Assembly (NCBI RefSeq): GCF_003634705.1
Contig: NZ_RBWU01000008.1
Span: 372,001-436,000 of the forward strand
Direction of reading: 5' to 3'
Length of the DNA: 64,000 bases
From: Actinomadura pelletieri DSM 43383
Lineage (GTDB): Bacteria > Actinomycetota > Actinomycetes > Streptosporangiales > Streptosporangiaceae
Position numbers and translations under genes: made by a program. A model generated the notes under the pieces. That model was not told where the DNA came from. It saw only the letters and a program-made list of their open reading frames with translations, and did not search any database. This document shows, in pieces, positions 19,043 to 25,983 of this stretch; the first letter of the stretch is position 1, and every line of letters begins with the position of its first letter.

Positions 19043-19411
19043 TCACGCCACCGAGGTGGCCCCACCATCGGACGACGCGGCGGGGCCGGAAGGGTGGTGG
19101 GGCGTGAAACGGAAATCGGATTCGCCGCCCTCTAGGTGAATGGTCAGGGACGCGTCCAGCGCGTCGGCGAGGCGGGTGAGCAAAGGCAGCGTCGGCACCG
19201 AGTCGCCGCCCTCGATATTGGAGATCTGCGGCTGAGTCATGCCCGCACGACGAGCCAGCTCGGCCTGGGAAATGCCGAGGGCGACGCGACGGTCATGGAC
19301 GGCCTGGCCGAGCGCGAGCGCGTGTCCGGCCTCGACGTAGGCGGGGGACTCCTGAACCGTTTCGCCGAGAAGTCTCCTGGTCCGGCGAGTCTTCCACTGG
19401 GCGTGATTCAC
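19043..19411 (-). CDS. XRE-family antitoxin (HigA-like)
   Basis: 122 residues from a GTG that overlaps the toxin stop (GTGA) and follows GGAGGAG. The helix-turn-helix lies near residues 40-75: VALGISQAELARRAGMTQ, then PQISNIEGGDS and PTLPLLTRLADALD, the classic Cro/CI-type domain. The N-terminal 35 residues are basic, and the last 20 are Ser/Ala/Pro-rich and probably flexible. Antitoxins of this kind bind and neutralise the RelE/HigB-fold partner and repress the shared promoter. Toxin first, antitoxin second is the order seen in higBA. Inferred from order, overlap and domain types. Confidence 0.85.
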   Translation of the reverse strand: MNHAQWKTRRTRRLLGETVQESPAYVEAGHALALGQAVHDRRVALGISQAELARRAGMTQPQISNIEGGDSVPTLPLLTRLADALDASLTIHLEGGESDFRFTPHHPSGPAASSDGGATSVA

Positions 19412-19776
19412 GGCGTCTCCTCCTTGCTCCGATCGTAGGTGTGCTCGGCGAGGCCGTGCTCGGCTTCGCATACCTTCTGCGCCTGCCGTGCTCGTTCGAA
19501 CTCCGCCTCCTCACGTTGTCGGGTCTTGCGGAACACGGTGAGCAGGACGATCCGTTGCTGCGGGGCGAGCCAGTAGGTGATGCGGACGGAGTTGCCATCC
19601 AAAATGAAGCGTAACTCGCGGACCTTGCCGCCGAGGTGACGCGAGTACGGTTCGCCGAGCGTGGTCGGCTGGGACGCGAGCATGTCGGCCGCTCGTTCGG
19701 CCTTGTCATAGTGCCGGTCGGTGAGGAGGGACAACCATTGCCGAACCTCCGACTCGATCTCGATGCGCCACAGCAT
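19408..19776 (-). CDS. RelE/HigB-type toxin
   Basis: 122 residues from the ATG at 19776 (GGAG seven bases before), or 124 from the GTG at 19782. The sequence has the HigB/Gp49-type RelE fold: WRIEIESEVRQWLSLLTDRHY at the start, a central helix pair, GKVRELRFILDGNSVRITYW (conserved Arg-Glu-Leu-Arg pattern) and IVLLTVFRKTRQREEAEFERA at the end. This family cleaves mRNA, often on the ribosome. A TATAAT box at 19789-19794 sits so close that transcription would start at about 19782, which is the GTG codon, so a leaderless message is possible. The antitoxin follows with a 4-bp overlap. Confidence 0.85.
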   Translation of the reverse strand: MLWRIEIESEVRQWLSLLTDRHYDKAERAADMLASQPTTLGEPYSRHLGGKVRELRFILDGNSVRITYWLAPQQRIVLLTVFRKTRQREEAEFERARQAQKVCEAEHGLAEHTYDRSKEETP

Positions 19777-19788
19777 GCTCACGCTCCG

Positions 19789-19794
19789 ATTATA
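19789..19794 (-). promoter_or_regulatory. -10 box of the toxin-antitoxin operon
   Basis: Perfect TATAAT on the minus strand, in a short AT-rich stretch (19789-19806) that stands out from the GC-rich surroundings. No good -35 box is visible at 17-18 bp. The start point would fall six to seven bases downstream, next to or at the GTG codon at 19782. Confidence 0.65.
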
Positions 19795-19836
19795 CAAAGA
19801 AATATATGGCGACGCTCGCTATCGCGCGTTGAAACG

Positions 19837-20766
19837 CTAGGCGGTGGGTGACGACCCAACCTGGCCGCCTGGGGGCCTTGACCCGGCCGAGAGGCAGCAG
19901 CGGACGAAATCTCGCAGGGCGGGGTTGTCTTCTGAGCGGACGGCCCAGGCGACGGCCATGCGGGTGGGGCTGATGCCGGTGCAGGGCCGGTAGGTGATTC
20001 CGGGGCGCTGGTAGAAGCTGGCCGAGGACGCCGGGGTGAGACTGATTCCATAGCCGCTGGCGATCGCGGTCAGCCATTCGTCGGAGTTGCGGGCGATGGC
20101 CCCGACTCGTGCGTGGTGGTCCTCGCATTCGTCGGCGCCCATCCAGTAGTCCCGCCATGAGCCCGTCGCGGGGGGTGCGGCGACGAACGGCTCGTCTCGC
20201 AGGGAACTGAGGGGTATCTGTTCGAGTGCGGCCAGCGGGTGGTCGTCTGTGAGTGCGACCCAGCGAGGCTCGGTGAACAGCACCTCGGTTCGGAACTCTT
20301 GTCGCATGGACGAATGCGGTCGGACCAGGGCGACGTCCACCGTGCCGTCGGCGAGCCCGGCTGTCGGGTCGGTCCAGTCGGAGTTGCGCATCTCGATCCG
20401 CCAGCCCGGGCGGATTCGTGTGAAGGCTGTGATGATGTGCTGTGTCGCCTCGCCGGCCGCGTTCGCGATGAAGCCGACGCGCAGTGTCCGCTTGTCCTGG
20501 CTCGCGGCCCGTTGGGTCTCCCGTAGTACGTCGTCCCAGTCGGATAGGAGCGCGCCGACCCGGGTCGCCAGTATCCGTCCGCCTTCGGTGAGGGTCATTC
20601 CGGTCCTCGACCGTTCGAACAGTTCGACGTCCAACTGGTTTTCCAACTGCTTGATTTGTTTGGTCAGAGTCGGTTGTGCCACGTACAGCCGTTCCGCCGC
20701 CCGCGTCAGATGCCCCTCTTCTGCCACCGCGGCGAAGTAGCGGAGCAGGCGGGTGTCGATGTCCAT
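19837..20766 (-). CDS. LysR-family transcriptional regulator
   Basis: 309 residues. The N-terminal winged helix is clear: LLRYFAAVAEEGHLTRAAERLYVAQPTL (about 7-34), then KQIKQLENQLDVELFERSRTGM and LTEGGRILATR. The effector domain (about 92-300) begins LRVGFIANAAGE and contains the usual two-lobe pattern (LADGTVDVALVR; ASGYGISLTPAS). LysR regulators usually control the divergent neighbour and themselves; here that neighbour is the DoxX-like gene. The intergenic gap is very short and contains a repeated GGCTAT (GGCTATGACTACGGCTAT), which may be part of the binding site. The effector is unknown. Confidence 0.92.
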   Translation of the reverse strand: MDIDTRLLRYFAAVAEEGHLTRAAERLYVAQPTLTKQIKQLENQLDVELFERSRTGMTLTEGGRILATRVGALLSDWDDVLRETQRAASQDKRTLRVGFIANAAGEATQHIITAFTRIRPGWRIEMRNSDWTDPTAGLADGTVDVALVRPHSSMRQEFRTEVLFTEPRWVALTDDHPLAALEQIPLSSLRDEPFVAAPPATGSWRDYWMGADECEDHHARVGAIARNSDEWLTAIASGYGISLTPASSASFYQRPGITYRPCTGISPTRMAVAWAVRSEDNPALRDFVRCCLSAGSRPPGGQVGSSPTA

Positions 20767-20828
20767 GCCGCCAGGCTATGACTACGGCTATTGGACGGCG
20801 CAGGGGCACCCTCGCCAGAGTCGGTACA

Positions 20829-21176
20829 GTGGAAATCGCCTTTATCGTCGTTACCGTCGTCGCCGCGGCGGCGAGCGCGTACTCGACCGTCAACCATTTC
20901 GTCCGCCCGGAGTGGATCGTCCGGAACTTCACCGGATACGGCGTCCCCCTGGCCTGGCTTCCCCCGCTGGGGGTCCTCAAGGCCGCGGGGGTGGCCGGTC
21001 TTCTGATCGGCCTTGCCTACCGGCCCGTGGCGATCGTCGCCGCGACCGGGCTGGTCGTCTTCTACCTGGGGGCCATCGTCACCGTCATCCGTGCCCGCTT
21101 CTACTCCCATATCCCGTACCCCCTTCCCTTCCTTCTGACGGCGGCGGGTTCGCTGGCACTAGGCGCCGTCTCCTGA
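20829..21176 (+). CDS. DoxX-like small membrane protein
   Basis: 115 residues from the GTG at 20829, or 132 from the in-frame ATG at 20778; neither has a strong ribosome site. Four hydrophobic helices: IAFIVVTVVAAAASAYSTV near the start, PLAWLPPLGVLKAAGVAGLLIGL, IVAATGLVVFYLGAIVTVI, and PLPFLLTAAGSLALGAV. The 'NHFVRPEW' segment after helix 1 and the 'HIPYPL' loop are typical of DoxX/DUF4267-like proteins. Family members act in membrane redox or detoxification or are uncharacterised. It is divergent from, and probably controlled by, the LysR regulator. Confidence 0.75.
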   Translation: MEIAFIVVTVVAAAASAYSTVNHFVRPEWIVRNFTGYGVPLAWLPPLGVLKAAGVAGLLIGLAYRPVAIVAATGLVVFYLGAIVTVIRARFYSHIPYPLPFLLTAAGSLALGAVS

Positions 21177-21221
21177 CGCATGGGTTGCGGAGGGAGGTGG
21201 TTCGGCGCGTAGCTTCGCCGT

Positions 21222-22418
21222 ATGGATGTGGGCGTGGGGGTCGTTGTCGCGTTGGTGGTGACGTGGGTTCCGGCGCTGGTGTGGTGGCGGTGGCGCGGCC
21301 GGGGCGGTGATCTCGGCGGGCCCGCGCGGCGGGCGACGTTCGAGACGCTGCACACCGCGTCGCGGGCGGCGCCCGCGTTCCGGGCCGGGCTGACCGAGCA
21401 GGGCGCGCAGAAGGCGGCACGGCATCTGCGGGCGCTGCTCGGCTGCGCCGCGCTCGCGATCACGGACGGGGAACGGCTGCTCGCCTGGGACGGTGAGCAC
21501 GACCATCACGCGACCGAGGGTCCCCGGCACGCCGAGGAGACGTTCGCGAGCGGCCGTACCCAGGTGCACGACGTGGACTGCGACCGGCTCGACTGCCCGA
21601 TCCGGCGGGTCGTCGTGGTGCCGCTCGCCACCGACGACCGGGTCGTCGGGACGCTCGCCGCGTACGGGGAGGACGTGCCCGCCGGGCTGATCCGCGCCGC
21701 CGAGGAGGTGGCGCAGTGGGTGGACGCGCAACTGGAACTCGCCGAACTCGACCATTCGCGGACGCTGCTGATGGAGGCGGAGATGCGGGCGCTGCGGGCG
21801 CAGATCTCGCCGCACTTCATCTACAACTCGCTGACGACGATCGCGTCGTTCGTCCGGTCCGACCCGGAGCGGGCGCGGGAGCTGCTGTTGGAGTTCGCCG
21901 GGTTCACCCGGTACTCGTTCCGGCGGCACGGTGACTTCACCACGCTGGCGGAGGAACTGCGGTCCATCGACCGGTACCTGCTGCTCCAGCGCGCCCGGTT
22001 CGGGGACCAGTTGCGGGTGACGCTGCGGATCGCGCCGGAGGTGCTGCCGGTCGCGGTGCCGTTCCTGTGCCTCCAGCCGCTGGTGGAGAACGCCGTCCGG
22101 CACGGGCTCCAGGACAGGTCGGTGCCCGGCCTCATCACGATCATCGCGGAGGACGCCGGGTCCGACTGTGTGATCAGCGTGGACGACGACGGCATCGGGA
22201 TGGAGCCCGACGACGTGCGGCGGCTGTTGTCCGGGGAGACGCCCGCGCTCGGTGAACCGGACGGTGACGCGGCCGGAATCGGCCTCGCCAACGTCGATGG
22301 ACGGCTCCGGCAGGTGTACGGCGACGAGTACGGTCTCGCCGTGGAGACCGGGCCCGGCGCGGGGACGAAGGTGACCGTCCGCGTCCCGAAGTACCGGCCG
22401 GGAGTGACCGCGTCCTGA
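21222..22418 (+). CDS. LytS-type sensor histidine kinase
   Basis: 398 residues: one N-terminal membrane helix (about 3-22), a GAF-like domain (about 45-175) and a LytS/YpdA kinase core. The phosphoacceptor His198 is in ALRAQISPHFIYNSL, the hallmark of the His_kinase (LytS) family. The ATPase domain has PLVENAVRHGL (N box), DDDGIGM (G1) and GIGLANVDGRL (G2). With one membrane helix and a cytosolic GAF domain it probably senses an internal or membrane-linked signal, unlike the multi-helix YpdA/BtsS sensors. The response regulator follows about 90 bp downstream, and two symporter operons follow that, the layout of carboxylate-sensing systems. Confidence 0.92.
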   Translation: MDVGVGVVVALVVTWVPALVWWRWRGRGGDLGGPARRATFETLHTASRAAPAFRAGLTEQGAQKAARHLRALLGCAALAITDGERLLAWDGEHDHHATEGPRHAEETFASGRTQVHDVDCDRLDCPIRRVVVVPLATDDRVVGTLAAYGEDVPAGLIRAAEEVAQWVDAQLELAELDHSRTLLMEAEMRALRAQISPHFIYNSLTTIASFVRSDPERARELLLEFAGFTRYSFRRHGDFTTLAEELRSIDRYLLLQRARFGDQLRVTLRIAPEVLPVAVPFLCLQPLVENAVRHGLQDRSVPGLITIIAEDAGSDCVISVDDDGIGMEPDDVRRLLSGETPALGEPDGDAAGIGLANVDGRLRQVYGDEYGLAVETGPGAGTKVTVRVPKYRPGVTAS

Positions 22419-22509
22419 GTCGTCGACCAGGTCCGACCGCGTGCCGGCCCTTGACTCATGGCCGTCCATTTACTGAAATGTGGCGGGCGGCACACGAAGG
22501 GCGGGGTTT

Positions 22510-23301
22510 GTGGTGGGCCTGCGTGTCCTTGCGGTCGATGACGAGGCGCCCGCACTGGACGATCTCGTCCACCTGCTGCGCGCCGACCCGAGAATCGGCG
22601 AGATCCACACGGCCAGGGACGGTGCCGCCGCGCTGCGCAAACTCGACCGGGCCCTCGCCGACGGACGTCCCGTCGCCGCCGTGTTCCTCGACATCCGGAT
22701 GCCCGGCATCGACGGCACCGTCCTCGGCCGGGTCCTCGCGCAGTTCGCCCGCGCGCCACAGATCGTCTACGTCACCGCGTACGAGGGCCATGCCGTCGAC
22801 GCGTTCGAGATCAAGGCGACGGACTACATCCTCAAGCCGGTACGGCCGGAACGTTTGAACGAGGCGATCAGGCGCGTGACGGAGGCGGCGGAGGACTGGA
22901 TGGACGACGGGTCGTCCGCGCCGTCCACGCCCGCGTCGCCGTCCTCGACACCGTCGGGGGAGCCGGAGCCGATGCCCGTCGAACTCGGTGGCGTCACCCG
23001 GTTCGTCACGCCCGCCGAGGTGCTGTACGTCGAGGCGCAGGGCGACTACGCGCGGCTGCACACGTCCGGCGGCAGCCATCTGGTGCGGATTCCGCTGGCC
23101 GCGTTGAACGAGCGGTGGAGCGGCGCCGGGTTCGTGCGGGTGCATCGCAGTCACCTCGTCGCCCTGTCGGCGATCAAGGAGCTGCGGTTGGACTCGGGAC
23201 GCTGCACGGTGCTGGTCGGTGGCACGGAGTTGCCGGTGAGCCGCAGACACGTCCGGGAGTTGCGTGACCTGCTGGTCCGCAGGGCGAGGCGATCCTCCTG
23301 A
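22510..23301 (+). CDS. LytTR-family response regulator
   Basis: 263 residues from the GTG at 22510; GTG codons at 22480 and 22513 are alternatives. The receiver domain (about 1-120) has the acidic pair in LAVDDEAPALDDL, the phosphorylated Asp in AVFLDIRMPG, the Thr in YVTAYEGHA and the Lys in YILKPVRPERL. A Pro/Ser linker (about 135-160) leads to a LytTR DNA-binding domain (about 165-262) with VLYVEAQGDYARLHT and FVRVHRSHLVAL. LytTR proteins bind two direct repeats spaced by two helical turns, and such a site is at 25462-25491 in front of the second symporter operon. It is paired with the kinase at 21222. Confidence 0.92.
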   Translation: MVGLRVLAVDDEAPALDDLVHLLRADPRIGEIHTARDGAAALRKLDRALADGRPVAAVFLDIRMPGIDGTVLGRVLAQFARAPQIVYVTAYEGHAVDAFEIKATDYILKPVRPERLNEAIRRVTEAAEDWMDDGSSAPSTPASPSSTPSGEPEPMPVELGGVTRFVTPAEVLYVEAQGDYARLHTSGGSHLVRIPLAALNERWSGAGFVRVHRSHLVALSAIKELRLDSGRCTVLVGGTELPVSRRHVRELRDLLVRRARRSS

Positions 23302-23342
23302 GCCCCGGCGAGCGGCCCGGCGCCGAACGCCCCGCGCGTGAC

Positions 23343-23735
23343 ATGCCGCAGCGGGTGCTGGTGACCGGGCCGCGGACGCGTGCCGTCCGCCGTCCCCGCT
23401 ACCCCGTCACGCGGGAGATCGACGAGCAGACCGGGCTCGGCGAGGCGTACATGCGTTCGCTGGTCCGCACCCAGTTGCGGCTCGCGGTGCGGCTGTGCGC
23501 GGTCCTCGCGGTGGTGGTGGCGGGGCTGCCGCTGCTGTTCGCGATGGTCCCGGCGGTCCGCGAGCAGGAGGTCTTCGGGGTGCCGCTGCCGTGGGTGGTG
23601 CTCGGCGGGCTGATCTACCCGTGGTTCGTCGGCTGCGGCTGGTGGTACGTCCGGCAGGCCGAACGCAACGAGGCCGACTTCGCCGAACTCGTCGACCGGT
23701 CGCCCTCCGCCGGTGACCGCGCGGACGACCCGTGA
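23343..23735 (+). CDS. DUF485-like small membrane protein
   Basis: 130 residues with a basic N-terminal region and two membrane helices (about 48-70 and 78-100). The second ends in WWYVRQAERNEADFAEL, the pattern of DUF485 proteins (YjcH-like) that are encoded before acetate/solute symporters. Its stop overlaps the GTG of the symporter (GTGA), as in yjcH-actP of other bacteria. The function of DUF485 is not established; a role as small subunit or assembly factor of the symporter is suggested by constant linkage. The first 30 residues, rich in Arg, are longer than usual, so the true start may be later. Confidence 0.72.
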   Translation: MPQRVLVTGPRTRAVRRPRYPVTREIDEQTGLGEAYMRSLVRTQLRLAVRLCAVLAVVVAGLPLLFAMVPAVREQEVFGVPLPWVVLGGLIYPWFVGCGWWYVRQAERNEADFAELVDRSPSAGDRADDP

Positions 23736-25462
23736 GCGCCGCGTACGGGGTCGCGGGCGTCGTGCTGGTCGTCGTCGCGACCGTGCTCATCGGGGTGCTC
23801 GGCGTCCGGTTCTCCCGGACGACGTCGGACTTCTACGTCGCGTCCAGGACGGTGACGCCGCTGCGGAACGCGTCGGCGATCGGCGGCGAGTACCTGTCGG
23901 CCGCGTCGTTCCTCGGCATCGCGGGCCTGATCCTCGTCTACGGCGCCGACATGCTGTGGCTTCCCGTCGGCTGGACCGGCGGGTACCTCGTCCTGCTCGT
24001 GCTGGTGTCGGCGCCGTTGCGGCGCTCCGGCGCGTACACGTTGCCGGACTTCGCGGAGGCGCGGCTGGAGTCGATGGCGGTGCGGCGCGTCGCGTCCGTC
24101 CTCGTCGTGCTGATCAGTTGGCTGTACCTGCTGCCGCAGTTTCAGAGCGCCGGGCTGGTGCTGCGGACGGTCACGGGCGCCCCGGTGTGGACGGGCGGCG
24201 TCCTCGTCGCGGTGGTCGTCGCCGTCAACGTCCTCGTCGGTGGGATGCGCAGTGTCACGCTCGTCCAGGCGTTCCAGTACTGGATGAAGCTCACGGCGCT
24301 GACCGTTCCGCTCATCTTCCTGCTGCTGGCGTGGCGGTACGACGGCGCACCCGGTCTGGCGTCGGACACCCCGCCGATGTTCGACGAACGCACGACCGTG
24401 TCGGTCGGGATGGGCGTCACCGTGGACGTCACCGCGCCTGTACAGGTCGTCGTCGACGGACGGGTCGACGGCCGTACCTACGAACACACCCCGCTCACAC
24501 TGAACACCGGGCAGCATCACTTCGACCAGGACACGTCCGTCACCTTTCCCGGCGGCGCCGCCGTCCCGCACGTCACCGGCAGGCCAGCCACCACCGACCG
24601 GGAATGGGCGCTGCCGCTCGACGGTCGAGAACACTCCCTCTACGCCACGTACTCGCTGATCCTCGCCACGTTCCTCGGAACGATGGGGCTCCCGCACGTC
24701 CTCGTCCGCTTCTACACCAACCCCGACGGGCGTGCCGCGCGCCGCACGACCGTGCTGGTCCTGTCGCTGCTCGGCGCGTTCTACCTGTTCCCCGCCCTGT
24801 ACGGGGTGCTCGGACGCTTGTACACGCCCGAGCTGCTGATGACGGGACGGGCCGACGCCGTCGTCCTCACCCTCCCCGGGCGGCTCATCGGCGGTGTCGG
24901 CGGCGACCTGCTCGGCGCGCTCGTGACGGGCGGCGCGGTCGCGGCGTTCCTGTCGACGTCGTCGGGGATCACCGTGTCCGTCGCCGGGGTGCTGGCGCAG
25001 GACATCCTGCGCGGCGGCGTCCGCTCGTTCCGCGCCGGGACGCTGATCGCGCTCGCCGTGCCGCTCGCCCTGGCCATCGCGGCCCGGCACCTCGCGGTCG
25101 CCGACGTCGTCGGGCTCGCGTTCGCGGTCGCCGCGTCCACGTTCTGCCCGCTGCTCGTCCTCGGCGTGTGGTGGCGGCGGCTGACCGTGCCGGGCGCGTT
25201 CGCCGGGCTCACCGCGGGTGGCCTGCTCGCGGGCACCGCCGTCATCGTCACGATCGCGACCGGGCCACCGGGCGGCGCCCTCGGCGCGATGCTCGCGGAA
25301 CCCGCCGCCTGGACGGTCCCCGTCGCGTTCACCGTCATGATCGTCGTGTCGTGGTGCACGCCGGGACGCGTTCCGCCCGGGGTGGCCCGGATGATGGTGC
25401 GCCTGCACACCCCTGAGACGTTGGACGTCGACCGTGGCACCTGGCGTCCGAAGAGGGTCTGA
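23732..25462 (+). CDS. Solute:sodium symporter, ActP-like, with enlarged extracellular loop
   Basis: 576 residues, about 13 helices, SSS family. Helix 2 has EYLSAASFLGIAGLILVYG and helix 8 LGTMGLPHVLVRFYTNP, both hallmarks of the acetate/monocarboxylate group (ActP/MctC); SGITVSVAGVLAQDI is also conserved. Residues about 203-305, between helices 6 and 7, form a hydrophilic beta-rich insert (TVDVTAPVQVVVDGRVDG and following), roughly 60 residues longer than in the paralogue at 25980. This loop should face outside and could bind substrate or contact another protein. The protein likely imports a short carboxylate with sodium. The gene overlaps DUF485 and follows the LytS/LytTR pair. Confidence 0.85.
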   Translation: MSAAYGVAGVVLVVVATVLIGVLGVRFSRTTSDFYVASRTVTPLRNASAIGGEYLSAASFLGIAGLILVYGADMLWLPVGWTGGYLVLLVLVSAPLRRSGAYTLPDFAEARLESMAVRRVASVLVVLISWLYLLPQFQSAGLVLRTVTGAPVWTGGVLVAVVVAVNVLVGGMRSVTLVQAFQYWMKLTALTVPLIFLLLAWRYDGAPGLASDTPPMFDERTTVSVGMGVTVDVTAPVQVVVDGRVDGRTYEHTPLTLNTGQHHFDQDTSVTFPGGAAVPHVTGRPATTDREWALPLDGREHSLYATYSLILATFLGTMGLPHVLVRFYTNPDGRAARRTTVLVLSLLGAFYLFPALYGVLGRLYTPELLMTGRADAVVLTLPGRLIGGVGGDLLGALVTGGAVAAFLSTSSGITVSVAGVLAQDILRGGVRSFRAGTLIALAVPLALAIAARHLAVADVVGLAFAVAASTFCPLLVLGVWWRRLTVPGAFAGLTAGGLLAGTAVIVTIATGPPGGALGAMLAEPAAWTVPVAFTVMIVVSWCTPGRVPPGVARMMVRLHTPETLDVDRGTWRPKRV

Positions 25463-25491
25463 CCGTTCGTCGCGCGAAATGGACCGTTCAC
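25462..25491 (+). promoter_or_regulatory. Predicted LytTR regulator binding site
   Basis: Two direct repeats, ACCGTTCGT (25462-25470) and ACCGTTCAC (25483-25491), separated by 12 bp, so 21 bp from start to start. The LytTR-family consensus is two 9-bp repeats of the form [TA][AC][CA]GTTN[AG][TG] 12-13 bp apart. The first copy fits at every position and the second misses only the last. It lies 130 bp before the DUF485-symporter operon at 25621, and 2.2 kb from the LytTR gene. The first repeat overlaps the stop codon of the preceding symporter. Confidence 0.75.
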
Positions 25492-25620
25492 CGACACGGC
25501 CCGCAGACCGCCGACGATGAACGGCAGCTGACCGCACCTCACGGCCAGTCCTCTTCGCCCGTCCGGCACACCCTCCTTACCGTGGCGCGTGACTACCGTC
25601 ACAACAGAGGAGGGGCGGTC

Positions 25621-25983
25621 GTGTCCGTCGATAAGAGTGCTTCCGGCACCGTCTATGAACGGTTCCAGGGCAACACGGAATTCCAGGAACTCCGGCGGAG
25701 ATTCCGCCGCTTCGTCTTCCCCATGACCGCGGCATTCCTCAGCTGGTACCTGCTCTACGTCGTCCTGTCCGGGTGGGCGCGGGGCTTCATGGGAACCGAA
25801 CTGGTCGGCTCCATCAATGTGGCGCTGGTGTTCGGCCTCCTCCAGTTCCTGTCGACGTTCATCATCGCGTGGCTGTACGCGCGGCACGCCGACCGCAAAC
25901 TCGACCCGGTCGCCGCCAGGCTCCGCACCGCGATCGAGGCCGACGACTCCGGTGCGCCCGAGACCGCGGAGGAGGCCCGATGA
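25621..25983 (+). CDS. DUF485 domain-containing membrane protein
   Basis: 120 residues from a GTG that follows GAGGAGG; the frame extends upstream without a better site. Typical DUF485: YERFQGNTEFQELRRRFRRFVFPMTAAFLSWYLLYVVLSGW with helix 1 at about 35-55, then helix 2 (about 70-92) ending AWLYARHADRKLDPVAARLR. The family is encoded next to acetate or pyruvate symporters and overlaps them; here the ATGA overlap with the next gene shows coupling. The function is not established, but the conserved linkage points to a small symporter-associated protein. Expression is probably controlled by the LytTR site upstream. Confidence 0.88.
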   Translation: MSVDKSASGTVYERFQGNTEFQELRRRFRRFVFPMTAAFLSWYLLYVVLSGWARGFMGTELVGSINVALVFGLLQFLSTFIIAWLYARHADRKLDPVAARLRTAIEADDSGAPETAEEAR

